In this document: positions 18,481 to 26,800 of the stretch, in pieces
Layout of the letters: the number at the start of each line of letters is the position of its first letter
Position numbering within the stretch: the stretch's first letter is position 1
From: Pandoraea sp. PE-S2T-3
GTDB lineage: Bacteria; Pseudomonadota; Gammaproteobacteria; Burkholderiales; Burkholderiaceae
Reading direction: 5' to 3'
Assembly: GCF_002179965.1 (NCBI RefSeq)
Contig: NZ_NGUQ01000001.1
Coordinates: 124,001 to 188,000, forward strand
Length of the DNA: 64,000 nucleotides
Notes under the pieces: model-generated
Told to the model about the DNA's origin: nothing
The model's database searches: none
The model's input: the letters and a program-made list of their open reading frames with translations, nothing else
Program-made: the position numbers and the translations under genes

Positions 18481-18588
18481 TCAGTGCAAATGCGCAAGCA
18501 AGGTTGCGGCACCACCAACATTAATGGCGACGCCCATCAGGATAGCCAGCGGGCGAATACGCAGCGAACGTTGGATCATCGTGGTCAT
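18481..18588 (-). CDS. 35-residue putative single-span membrane peptide
   Basis: A short open frame not related to any family I recognise. It reads MTTMIQRSLRIRPLAILMG... and ends in LLAHLH. Residues 1-12 are basic and residues 13-33 are hydrophobic, so one inner-membrane helix with the N-terminus in the cytoplasm is plausible. Support for it being real is positional: AAGGAG lies 6 bases before the ATG, and a good sigma-70 promoter with an overlapping Fur-box-like sequence lies immediately upstream. If Fur controls it, it may be an iron-starvation micro-protein. It could also be the start of a regulatory RNA. Confidence 0.55.
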   Translation of the reverse strand: MTTMIQRSLRIRPLAILMGVAINVGGAATLLAHLH

Positions 18589-18609
18589 GTTGGGCTCCTT
18601 TGCCATGCA

Positions 18610-18642
18610 ATTAAACGCTATGAACAAATGATAATCAATTGC
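18610..18642 (-). promoter_or_regulatory. Sigma-70 promoter with overlapping Fur-box-like site
   Basis: On the minus strand, -35 TTGATT (18633-18638) and -10 TTTAAT (18610-18615) are separated by exactly 17 bases. The 19 bases at 18624-18642 match the Fur consensus GATAATGATAATCATTATC at 13 of 19 positions on the plus strand. The site covers the -35 and spacer, where a bound repressor would block polymerase. The predicted start leaves a leader of about 15 bases before the 35-codon gene. Confidence 0.6.
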
Positions 18643-18721
18643 AATTAGCTATTGAAATTGATTGTCGCGATGACACCGATAGATCATCGCAATGCTCACC
18701 ACGTCACACACGACGGGCAAC

Positions 18722-18747
18722 AAAAAAGCGGCCGAAGCCGCTTTTTT
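18722..18747. terminator. Bidirectional intrinsic terminator of pit
   Basis: A near-perfect palindrome with arms AAAAAAGCGGC and GCCGCTTTTTT around a CGAA loop. The A and T runs make it work on both strands. It lies 18 bases past the pit stop codon. Confidence 0.85.
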
Positions 18748-18765
18748 GTTTTGCCGGAACTGACC

Positions 18766-19776
18766 TTACAGGATCTGCTTGCCGACCCACCAGGCGATGG
18801 CGGCAATGAACGCCGACGCCGGAATGGTGAGCACCCAGGCCCAGACGATGTTACCCGCCACGCCCCAGCGCACGGCCGAGAGTTTGCGCGTGGCGCCGAC
18901 ACCGACGATGGCGCCGGTAATCGTGTGCGTCGTCGAGACCGGCACGCCGAGCCACGACGCGAAGAACAGCGTGAACGCCCCGCCCGTCTCAGCGCAGAAG
19001 CCGCCGACCGGTTTGAGCTTCGTGATCTTCTGACCCATCGTGCGCACGATGCGCCAGCCGCCGAACATCGTTCCCAGACCGATGGCCAGATAGCAGCCGA
19101 CGATCACCCACAGGGGCGGTTCAGCCGCTTCTTGCGGCCACATGCCCGCAGCGATCAGCAGCATCCAGATGATGCCGATGGTCTTCTGCGCATCGTTACC
19201 GCCGTGCCCGAGGCTATACATCCCGGCCGAAACCAGTTGCAGACGACGGAACCAGCGGTCGACCCGTGCCGGTGGCGTTCGGAAGAACAGCCACGACACC
19301 AGCAGCATGAAGAACGAGCCAAGCACGAAGCCGAGCAGCGGCGACACGAAAATAAACGCGACCGTTTGCAGCAGACCGCTCGCGACGAGCGACCCGGTGC
19401 CCGCCTTGGCCACTGCCGCACCGACCAGACCACCAATCAGGGCGTGCGAGGAGCTCGACGGAATGCCGTAGTACCAGGTGATGATGTTCCAGGCGATCGC
19501 CCCGACCAGTGCACCGAAGATCACATAGTGATCGACGATCTCCGGGTGGACGGTGCCCTTGCCCACCGTCGCCGCGACTTTCAGGTGAAAGACGAACAGC
19601 GCGATGATGTTGAACATGGCGGCGAAAGCCACCGCCTGATGCGGCTTCAGCACGCCCGTCGAGACCACCGTAGCGATCGAGTTGGCGGCGTCGTGGAAGC
19701 CGTTCATGAAGTCGAACAGAAGCGCCAGCGCGACCAATAGTCCGACCAGCCAGAGGCTGATGTGAAGCGTTGCCAT
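18766..19776 (-). CDS. pit: PiT-family inorganic phosphate transporter
   Basis: Low-affinity phosphate (metal-phosphate):proton symporter of the inner membrane. The ATG at 19776 (MATLHISLWLVG) is chosen because GGAGA lies before it and because the codons upstream overlap the preceding gene; the product has 336 residues. The two PiT signature repeats are visible: FDFMNGFHDAANSIATVV near the N-terminus and GGNDAQKTIGI in the middle, along with GIPSSSSHALIGG and GVPVSTTHTITGAIVG. It follows a DUF47 gene by 13 bases, the usual pairing for this transporter. Confidence 0.93.
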   Translation of the reverse strand: MATLHISLWLVGLLVALALLFDFMNGFHDAANSIATVVSTGVLKPHQAVAFAAMFNIIALFVFHLKVAATVGKGTVHPEIVDHYVIFGALVGAIAWNIITWYYGIPSSSSHALIGGLVGAAVAKAGTGSLVASGLLQTVAFIFVSPLLGFVLGSFFMLLVSWLFFRTPPARVDRWFRRLQLVSAGMYSLGHGGNDAQKTIGIIWMLLIAAGMWPQEAAEPPLWVIVGCYLAIGLGTMFGGWRIVRTMGQKITKLKPVGGFCAETGGAFTLFFASWLGVPVSTTHTITGAIVGVGATRKLSAVRWGVAGNIVWAWVLTIPASAFIAAIAWWVGKQIL

Positions 19777-19789
19777 CAATCGTCTCCGC

Positions 19790-20416
19790 TCAGGCGTTTT
19801 CCAACACAATGCCTTCGATGATGTTGGCAACGTCTTCGCACTTGTCGGTCACCGACTCGAGCAATTCCGACACAGCCTTCTGCTTGATCAGCTCTTTCAC
19901 ATCGGCTTCTTCGCGGAACAGCTTCGAGAGCGAACCGCGCAGCAGGCGGTCGGCTTCCGATTCGAGACCGTCGATTTCTTCGCACAACTTCAGGATGTCG
20001 CGGGCACGATCCATGTCGTTGAGCAGCGCCACGGCGCTTTGCACGCGCTCGCAGCACTTCACGCAGATCTCGCCGAGCTGACGTGCCTCGGTGGGCACGC
20101 TCTTGATGTCATACATCCAGACAGCCGTCGCCACGTCTTCCATCAGATCCAGGATGTCGTCCATGGTACTGATCAGCTTATGGATCTCATCGCGATCAAA
20201 CGGCGTGATGAACGTCTTGTGCATCAGGTCGATTGTCTCGTGCGTGATGCGATCCGCCTTCTTTTCGCTGTTCTGCACGGCGACGGTACGGGACTCTGCG
20301 TTCGGCAGGTCGTTGAGCATGGCGGCAAGCTCTCGGCTGCCGGCAATCATGCACTCCGCGTGCTGGTTGAACAGGTCAAAGAACTTGCCCTCGGTGGGCA
20401 TGAAGCGACCGAACAT
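19790..20416 (-). CDS. DUF47 family protein (PhoU-like Pit accessory protein)
   Basis: A 208-residue, mostly helical protein of the PhoU-like DUF47 family, often found directly before pit genes and thought to modulate phosphate uptake. Typical acidic motifs are seen, including RITHETIDLMHKTFITPFDR and DDILDLMEDVATAVWMYD. It starts at ATG 20416 with a modest GGAG about 13 bases upstream. It is cotranscribed with pit on the minus strand. Confidence 0.9.
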   Translation of the reverse strand: MFGRFMPTEGKFFDLFNQHAECMIAGSRELAAMLNDLPNAESRTVAVQNSEKKADRITHETIDLMHKTFITPFDRDEIHKLISTMDDILDLMEDVATAVWMYDIKSVPTEARQLGEICVKCCERVQSAVALLNDMDRARDILKLCEEIDGLESEADRLLRGSLSKLFREEADVKELIKQKAVSELLESVTDKCEDVANIIEGIVLENA

Positions 20417-20529
20417 TATTGGGAAACTCCGGGTATTGAGTGGGGACTGGTCGACACAAAAACGTCACATTCTACCCTGTTGCGGGCGTGCGTCACCGCA
20501 CGCCTTCTCAAACAGGCAGTAATTTCGCG

Positions 20530-21897
20530 TCAGTATTGGGGGCCGGCCAGATTGTCGAACTTGGTGTACGCACCGATGAACGCCAGGCGAACCGCACCGA
20601 TAGGACCATTACGCTGCTTGGCGATGATGATCTCGGCGGTGCCCTTGTCGGGCGTATCGGGGTTATACACTTCGTCGCGATAGATGAACAGGATGATGTC
20701 GGCATCCTGTTCGATGGCGCCCGATTCACGCAGGTCGGACATGACCGGGCGCTTGTTCGGGCGTTGTTCGAGGCTTCGGTTGAGCTGCGAGAGCGCAATC
20801 ACGGGGACGTTCAGTTCTTTGGCGAGCCCCTTGAGCGAACGCGAAATTTCGGAAATTTCAGTCGCACGGTTCTCACCGTTGCCCGAACCGCTCATCAGCT
20901 GCAAGTAATCGATGATGATCAACCCAAGCTTGCCGCACTGACGTGCCAGACGACGCGCACGGGCTCGCAATTCCATCGGGTTGAGTGCAGGCGTCTCGTC
21001 GACGAAAAGCTGCGTCTCGTTCATCTTCTGCATCGCGTGCGTGAGCTTCGGCCAGTCTTCATCGACCAGCTTGCCGGTACGCAAGCGATGCTGATCGAGA
21101 CGCCCGACCGAACCCAACATACGCATGGCCAGCTGCGTCCCCGGCATTTCCATCGAGAACACGGCGACAGGCAGCCCTTCTTCCACGGCGATATGTTCGC
21201 CGATGTTCATCGAGAAGGTCGTCTTACCCATCGACGGACGGCCTGCCACGATGATCAGATCGCCACCGTTGAAGCCCGAGGTCATGCGATCGAGATCGAC
21301 GAAGCCTGTCGGAATGCCGGTGATGTCACTACCGCCTTCGCGGTGGTACAGCTCGTCGATGCGCTCCACCACTTGCGTGAGCAGCGGTTGCAGTTCGAGA
21401 AAGCCAGTGGCACTGCGCGAGCCTTCTTCGGCGATGGCGAACACTTTCGCCTCGGCCGCGTCGAGCATCTGCCGCACTTCCTTGCCCTGCGGATTGAAAG
21501 CGTCGGACGCGATCTCGTCGGCAACCGTCACCAGTTTGCGAAGCACCGCGCGGTCGCGCACGATTTCCGCGTAACGGCGAATGTTCGCCGCACTCGGCGT
21601 GTTCTGTGCGAGGGCGTTCAGGTAAGCCAGACCACCGACATCTTCGCCTTTGCCTGCACTCGTCAGCGATTCAAAGACGGTGATGACGTCGGCCGGACGG
21701 TCGCTCGCGATGAGCCGGCCGATATGCTGATAAATCAGCCGGTGGTCAAAGCGGTAGAAGTCCCATTCGGAAAGAAAGTCGCCGATACGATCCCAGGCGC
21801 CGTTATCGAGCAGCAACCCACCGAGCACGGATTGTTCCGCTTCGATGGAGTGCGGCGGCACCTTCAGGGAGTCGAGCTGGGGATCGGGCGCGTTCAT
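20530..21897 (-). CDS. dnaB: Replicative DNA helicase DnaB
   Basis: Hexameric helicase that unwinds DNA ahead of the replication fork. The ATG at 21897 gives MNAPDPQLDSLKVPPHSIEAEQ, the standard DnaB N-terminus, and 455 residues; an open frame continues 40 codons upstream but is not DnaB-like. The N-terminal domain (EAEQSVLGGLLLDNGAWD) is followed by the RecA-like domain with Walker A GRPSMGKTTFSMNIG and the LIIIDYLQLMSG box. No intein is present. There is no visible ribosome-binding site, and a TATAAT box lies eight bases before the start. Confidence 0.96.
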   Translation of the reverse strand: MNAPDPQLDSLKVPPHSIEAEQSVLGGLLLDNGAWDRIGDFLSEWDFYRFDHRLIYQHIGRLIASDRPADVITVFESLTSAGKGEDVGGLAYLNALAQNTPSAANIRRYAEIVRDRAVLRKLVTVADEIASDAFNPQGKEVRQMLDAAEAKVFAIAEEGSRSATGFLELQPLLTQVVERIDELYHREGGSDITGIPTGFVDLDRMTSGFNGGDLIIVAGRPSMGKTTFSMNIGEHIAVEEGLPVAVFSMEMPGTQLAMRMLGSVGRLDQHRLRTGKLVDEDWPKLTHAMQKMNETQLFVDETPALNPMELRARARRLARQCGKLGLIIIDYLQLMSGSGNGENRATEISEISRSLKGLAKELNVPVIALSQLNRSLEQRPNKRPVMSDLRESGAIEQDADIILFIYRDEVYNPDTPDKGTAEIIIAKQRNGPIGAVRLAFIGAYTKFDNLAGPQY

Positions 21898-21904
21898 GCC
21901 GGGC

Positions 21905-21910
21905 ATTATA
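21905..21910 (-). promoter_or_regulatory. Perfect -10 hexamer adjacent to the dnaB start codon
   Basis: TATAAT on the minus strand ends eight bases before the dnaB ATG. A start seven bases downstream would fall at or next to the A of the ATG, giving a leaderless message. The -35 region is weak, so this is tentative. Confidence 0.35.
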
Positions 21911-22156
21911 CCGTGCTCGTGCGATCCGCCATTGTCGCGATCCTGACCGGAAAATTCTCGCTTGCGCGACGATTTTCCCGAACGAGATTTGTCCAGCAGT
22001 TTCCCGGGAGGCAGCATAAGTCGGAGCTATCGAACGTAACGAACGTGGAACGGAACGCGCAACCGGAAGGCGGTCGGCGGGAGCGAGATCAGACGGGCAA
22101 TCACGGCAGTGATCTTTGTGCAGCAACGAAAACTGCACGGACAGAACAGACGGACA

Positions 22157-22190
22157 TAAAAAAACGGAAGCCGGCGGACCGGCTTCCGTC
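22157..22190 (-). terminator. Intrinsic terminator of the rpsF-priB-rpsR-rplI operon
   Basis: On the minus strand an 11-bp stem (ACGGAAGCCGG with its complement) and a four-base loop are followed by a run of seven T. It lies 34 bases after the rplI stop. Confidence 0.9.
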
Positions 22191-22223
22191 TTTTCAACGC
22201 GTCGGGAAGCTGACGCGTAATAC

Positions 22224-22676
22224 TTAGGCGTGCTCGCCCAGGACCGAGACGGTCACATCGACGACGACGTCGGTGTGCAGCGCGACCTGAACCGGGAAAT
22301 CACCCACGGTCTTCAGCGGGCCATTCGGCAGACGCACTTGCATCTTCTCGATCTTGAAGCCTTGACCAGCCAGCGCTTCAGCGATGTCGTGGTTGGTGAC
22401 CGAACCGAACAGACGGCCGTCAACACCCGACTTCTGCGAGATTTGCACGGTCAGACCCGACAGCTTTTCGCCTTCGGCTTGTGCACCGGCCAGCTTCTCA
22501 GCAGCAGCCTTTTCCAGTTCGGCGCGGCGAACTTCGAATTCGGCGATCGCGTCCTTCGTGGCACGGCGAGCCTTCTTGTTCGGGATCAGGAAGTTACGTG
22601 CGAAACCATCCTTGACCTTCACGATGTCGCCCAGGTTACCCAGGTTGACGACTTTTTCCAGCAGAATCACTTGCAT
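22224..22676 (-). CDS. rplI: 50S ribosomal protein L9
   Basis: Large-subunit ribosomal protein of 150 residues. It opens with [32 protein letters not shown]-type sequence, of which [19 protein letters not shown] is diagnostic, followed by the long connecting helix ([20 protein letters not shown]) and a C-terminal domain ending in VSVLGEHA. It is the last gene of the rpsF-priB-rpsR-rplI operon. Confidence 0.97.
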   Translation of the reverse strand: MQVILLEKVVNLGNLGDIVKVKDGFARNFLIPNKKARRATKDAIAEFEVRRAELEKAAAEKLAGAQAEGEKLSGLTVQISQKSGVDGRLFGSVTNHDIAEALAGQGFKIEKMQVRLPNGPLKTVGDFPVQVALHTDVVVDVTVSVLGEHA

Positions 22677-22703
22677 TATCTATTCTCCTTCGTCGACTGG
22701 CGA

Positions 22704-22985
22704 TTAAGCACCGTGCAGATCGGTGTACGGCAGCAGCGCCAGGAAACGCGCGCGCTTGATAGCCGTATCGAGTTGGCGCTGGTAGTGCGCCTTGGTGCCC
22801 GTCAGGCGAGCCGGGGTGATCTTGCCGTTGTCGCCGATGAAGTCCTTCAGCGTTTCGACATCCTTGTAATCGATCTGCTCGACACCGGCAACGGTGAAGC
22901 GGCAGAACTTCTTGCGCTTGAACAGCGGGTTTTGCTGTTGGCGGCGGCGATCAAACTTCTTGTTTTTACCGTTAGGACGCGGCAT
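22704..22985 (-). CDS. rpsR: 30S ribosomal protein S18
   Basis: Small-subunit ribosomal protein of 93 residues, with the characteristic [10 protein letters not shown] and [15 protein letters not shown] motifs. The ATG at 22985 ([11 protein letters not shown]) is chosen; AAGGA lies about ten bases upstream within the end of priB. An in-frame TTG three codons earlier is unlikely. It starts two bases after the priB stop, indicating coupled translation. Confidence 0.97.
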   Translation of the reverse strand: MPRPNGKNKKFDRRRQQQNPLFKRKKFCRFTVAGVEQIDYKDVETLKDFIGDNGKITPARLTGTKAHYQRQLDTAIKRARFLALLPYTDLHGA

Positions 22986-22987
22986 GT

Positions 22988-23290
22988 TCAACAATCCTTT
23001 TCAAACTCTTGCAATGCTGTGATGTGAAACACCAGGGTTCGGCTATTGCGATGCTTCTTGGCGAGGAACCCAGCCCACTGAGCGGGTTTCTCGAGTCCCA
23101 ATGCCATCACTTTGGCACTGATGGGACCGATCGCAACTGCCGGAATCGAGAACTCGACCTGACGGGCAATGCCCGCTTCTTCGGTCGCTCCCGCATGGGC
23201 CAGTGTCACGTCGATCACGGGAAGCCCGGCTGGGGTATAGCGCAGCGTGCCGATTTCGACGATGCTGGCTTCTAGCCGTAAGCGATTCAC
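22988..23290 (-). CDS. priB: Primosomal replication protein N (PriB)
   Basis: Single-stranded-DNA-binding OB-fold protein that helps PriA restart stalled replication forks. It has 100 residues and starts with GTG at 23290 ([21 protein letters not shown]). The central [11 protein letters not shown] and the [19 protein letters not shown] segment match beta-proteobacterial PriB. Its location between rpsF and rpsR is typical. Confidence 0.93.
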   Translation of the reverse strand: MNRLRLEASIVEIGTLRYTPAGLPVIDVTLAHAGATEEAGIARQVEFSIPAVAIGPISAKVMALGLEKPAQWAGFLAKKHRNSRTLVFHITALQEFEKDC

Positions 23291-23336
23291 GCGGTCGATG
23301 GTTCCAATGGCGCCCTGATGCGTTCCGGTGCGCTAA

Positions 23337-23714
23337 TTACGAAGCGGCAGCTTCCGTGACGGGCGTCGCGGCAGCCTTCTTGGCTTCTTCGCGGGCCACT
23401 TCCTTCATCATCGGCGACGGTGCGGTCTCGGCCTTCTTCATGCGAACCACGAGGTGGCGCAGAACGGCGTCGTTGAACTTGAATGCATGTTCCAGTTCGT
23501 CCAGGGTTTCCTGGTCGCACTCGATGTTCATGCAAACGTAGTGAGCCTTGGCCAGCTTCTCGATCATGTAAGCCAGTTGACGACGGCCCCAGTCTTCGAC
23601 GCGATGGATCTGACCAGCCTTGGCCGTCACCATGCCGCGATAGCGTTCGATCATCGCAGGCACTTGCTCGCTTTGATCGGGGTGAACAATAAATACGACT
23701 TCGTAGTGACGCAT
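23337..23714 (-). CDS. rpsF: 30S ribosomal protein S6
   Basis: Small-subunit ribosomal protein of 125 residues, first gene of its operon. [19 protein letters not shown] and the [20 protein letters not shown]-type region identify it. The C-terminal tail is rich in Lys, Ala and Glu, as in many beta-proteobacteria. AAGGAG lies seven bases upstream of the ATG. Confidence 0.97.
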   Translation of the reverse strand: MRHYEVVFIVHPDQSEQVPAMIERYRGMVTAKAGQIHRVEDWGRRQLAYMIEKLAKAHYVCMNIECDQETLDELEHAFKFNDAVLRHLVVRMKKAETAPSPMMKEVAREEAKKAAATPVTEAAAS

Positions 23715-23780
23715 ATGTAGCTCCTTTTGGAAATAGCCGCCTGAGCGTCAGATCAGTGCAGCAAGGTTGCAGAACTCGCG

Positions 23781-23809
23781 ATTATAGCCACTTTCGCGTG
23801 ACTGTTCAA
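23781..23809 (-). promoter_or_regulatory. Sigma-70 promoter of the rpsF operon
   Basis: On the minus strand, -35 TTGAAC (23804-23809) and a perfect -10 TATAAT (23781-23786) are separated by 17 bases. It lies about 65 bases upstream of the rpsF start, as expected for this ribosomal protein operon. Confidence 0.8.
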
Positions 23810-23899
23810 GAACGGGCGGTAAACGAGCCGCAAACCACCGCGTTCCCATCATGCCGCGCTCCCGCTAGCCGGACATGACTGGAATGTCACCGCGAGGCG

Positions 23900-26800
23900 T
23901 CAGTCGGGCACGGCCTGACGATTCCACGGGGTGTGCCCCGGCGTGTAGCGTTGATACGTGCCGGCGCCGCCGAGAAACTCGTTGATGCGCACGCGTTGCC
24001 CGGCCCGGCGCGTGTAGGCCAATATGCCGATGAGGTGCTCAAGCGAGGCAGCATGCCCCAAAACCCGTTGGACCGCGCCATGCCCATTTTGCCCGAGCAA
24101 CGCACTGACTTCCGGCACCAGCCCGTCGTAGACGATGCGGTCCCGCGCAAGTAACTGATACCGGGGGGTATTGGTGTTGCGCATGAGGTCGTCCCACGAG
24201 TGCTCGCCTTGCGCAACCATTTCGCTCATCCCCTCGACTTGCTCAATCGCTCGATGTGCCGGCAAGGCCGGCTTGAATTCAGGGTAGAGGCTCGATCCGC
24301 CAATCACCCGCGAATCCCTCGTTCGCAATATGGCGTGGCTCAATTCATGCAGCAACGTCGACGCCAGTACCTCGGTTGAGTATCCAATGATGGACGAGGT
24401 ATCGAAAACGATGACCGGACGCCCCAGGTGAGGTATCAGATCAAGATGCTCAAGTACCCCGCTCAACGTCTCGGCCATTGAGCCGTCGGTATGTTCGATC
24501 ACGCCGATCACGTCCAGACGTGCCGCCGACACCGCCTGCAACCCAGCGTCCAGCCGCCCCAGGTCGATGCGCAGCGCTTCGGCGAGTTCCTGCGCCTGAT
24601 CGGGCACAAAACGCTTAAGGACACAACGCGCATCGTCGGACAGGCTCGGACTCAATGCGGCACGCGCATCGCTGAGTATCTCGCCCGCTCGTGTGAACAT
24701 GTCGTCGACATGGATCCTGAGCGCAGGCGTTTCGATATCACGCAGACTCTTCAACATGGGATTCCCATTGATTTCGCGCGCGTTCAGGGTGCCGTCCGAC
24801 ATGCGTTGTGTCAGCCCAAACCGAGTGACGTCGGGTGGCGTCATCGGCTTCAAGACAATGTTGAACGCCTTGTCGTTGTGCTGCGCAATGACGAACCGGT
24901 ACGCTCGGTCGCGGGTCATGACAACGCCGAATCTTCGGTCTGACGCATCGACACCCTCCGCGTAGGGGAGCGCCATCTGGATCTCGACGGACTCCTCCTT
25001 AAACCACGGACGATTCGGTTTGTCGCGATTCTCCAGCATCTTCTCACTGAGCAGCGCACGTCGGTTTGCGTGTTCCGCGTCACGAATTTCATCCAGCTCA
25101 ACGTAAAAGCTGACCCGGACATATCCGCTGTCCGGGTAGGCCGTCCCCAACGGCTCAAGGTCATGGCTCAGGGTGCCGACCTTGCGCTGAATCAGCTCCC
25201 CATCGAGCATCGTGCGCCACATGATGTCGTCACCGTCCAGCCAATAATCGTCATGCGTGCTTCCGTCAGGCCAGTCGACGCGCTTCACACGCACGGCGAC
25301 GTCAGTAAGATCGACGGGTTGCCAAAGGCCGTTGAGATCGCGTCTGCGATACATGAGCGGCGCAGAGGCTTGCGGAATTCGCATCTGCAAGCGCGACGGA
25401 CCCCGCAACACGTCGCATGCGCTTGACGCGGGTGAACGCCTTACCCGCGCGCTACATGCTGCGGATTGACGACGAATATCCGTGTGCCCGGCTTCACGTA
25501 CGGTATTTGCCGGCCCGACCTCTCGCCCACCTGACGTCAGCCGCCCTGCGTCATCCATGCCAAGCCACGGGCCATACATCTTCCCCGTATGGGGATTGAC
25601 GAGCCGTACGCCCTCCGAGGCACGCCGGACCACAACGTGCTCCCGCCCGCCCAGACGGGCCAGCTCAAGCGTCTCGCCGGCGGCCTCAAGTGTCTCGCCA
25701 TTGGCACGCAGCTCGGCCGCAAGCGTAGACGGCACATACCAAACCCCGTCGCGATGCAGAAAGACGGTGCCGGTATGGGCCTCATGCGCCCAACGCTCGG
25801 CCACGCGCGAAAGCAGCGGCAGACTGCCGATACGCGTCAGCCAACGGCGCCCGAATCCCGGCAGACGAAGCATGCCCCGAACACCGAGTTCCACACCGGG
25901 ATCGACAAAGCGCGCAAGGGCCACGCCGGTGTGCTTGAACTGCGCGTTGGCGACGTCAATCGCGGCGGACACCGCCGGGTCGGACAACACGCGCGTAAAG
26001 CCACCCGCCAGACCGGCGCGGCGCACGACGTTCTGCGAGACGTCGTCGAGCACGGCACCGACCAGCGTCCGGCTGACCTGCAACACCGCCTTCTCCGCCA
26101 TCACCGCCGCGTGGACCAGCGGAATGGCGTTGGCAACATCGATACCGCAGTCGAGCATCGCAATGCGATAACTCCCCGACGTCACATCCTCGACGCAGTT
26201 GTAGAACGGGATAAATCCGAGCAACGCGCGCCGGACGGCCTCCCGATGGACTTCGGTCGGCGTCTTGCCATAGGCCCCCTCCCTGAATGCCATCAGCCGG
26301 TCACCGAACGCCTGCGCCACGGCGCGCGTCGGTGACTCGTGCGGCTTGCCTGCCGCAGGCGCAATCGTGCGGTACGCAGCGACATCGCTTGGCGTGCGCT
26401 TCGGCACCCCCTCCCCCGGACCGAAGAGCGTTTCAGGCGAAGCGCGCAACCACGCTTCGGTGCGCCCGTCATAGGCCGTGATCTTCAGCGCAGACAGCGT
26501 CACCGCGAAGTGCCGTGTTGTCCCGCCCATCGTGGCATCGATGAAAACAACGTTCGTCGCCTCTTTTTCGATGATTTCCGTCCGGGGCTCGCCAACAAAA
26601 TGCCGACGCGACTGCGAACTCGCCGCGGCCAACGGCACCAACAGCTTCACGCTCGGCACACGAATTTGCCACTCGCCGCAGGTCCAGTGCCGGAAGTCGT
26701 AAGGGGCAAGCGCCCTCACAAGCCCCTCGAGTGCGGGCAGCAATATGGTGTCCCGGATATGCTTCACGCCGGCGGCAAACTCGGTGTCGAAGCGCGCCGC

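Larger units (their letters stand above)
18430..18765. other. Spacer between nlpC-like and pit genes
   Basis: The 336 bases between the flanking large genes hold a 35-codon minus-strand gene with a promoter and candidate Fur box, and a bidirectional terminator at 18722-18747; both are annotated separately. Nothing else was recognised. Confidence 0.6.
21898..22223. other. Intergenic region between rplI and dnaB
   Basis: About 326 bases without a convincing gene. It contains the rplI terminator (22157-22190) and a possible -10 box very close to the dnaB start (21905-21910). No RNA gene was recognised. Confidence 0.55.

Noticed and set aside
20440-22227. Long plus-strand open frame opposite dnaB (595 codons)
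   Set aside because: It is an antisense shadow of dnaB and rplI in GC-rich DNA; composition is Arg/His/Gln-heavy with no family motif.
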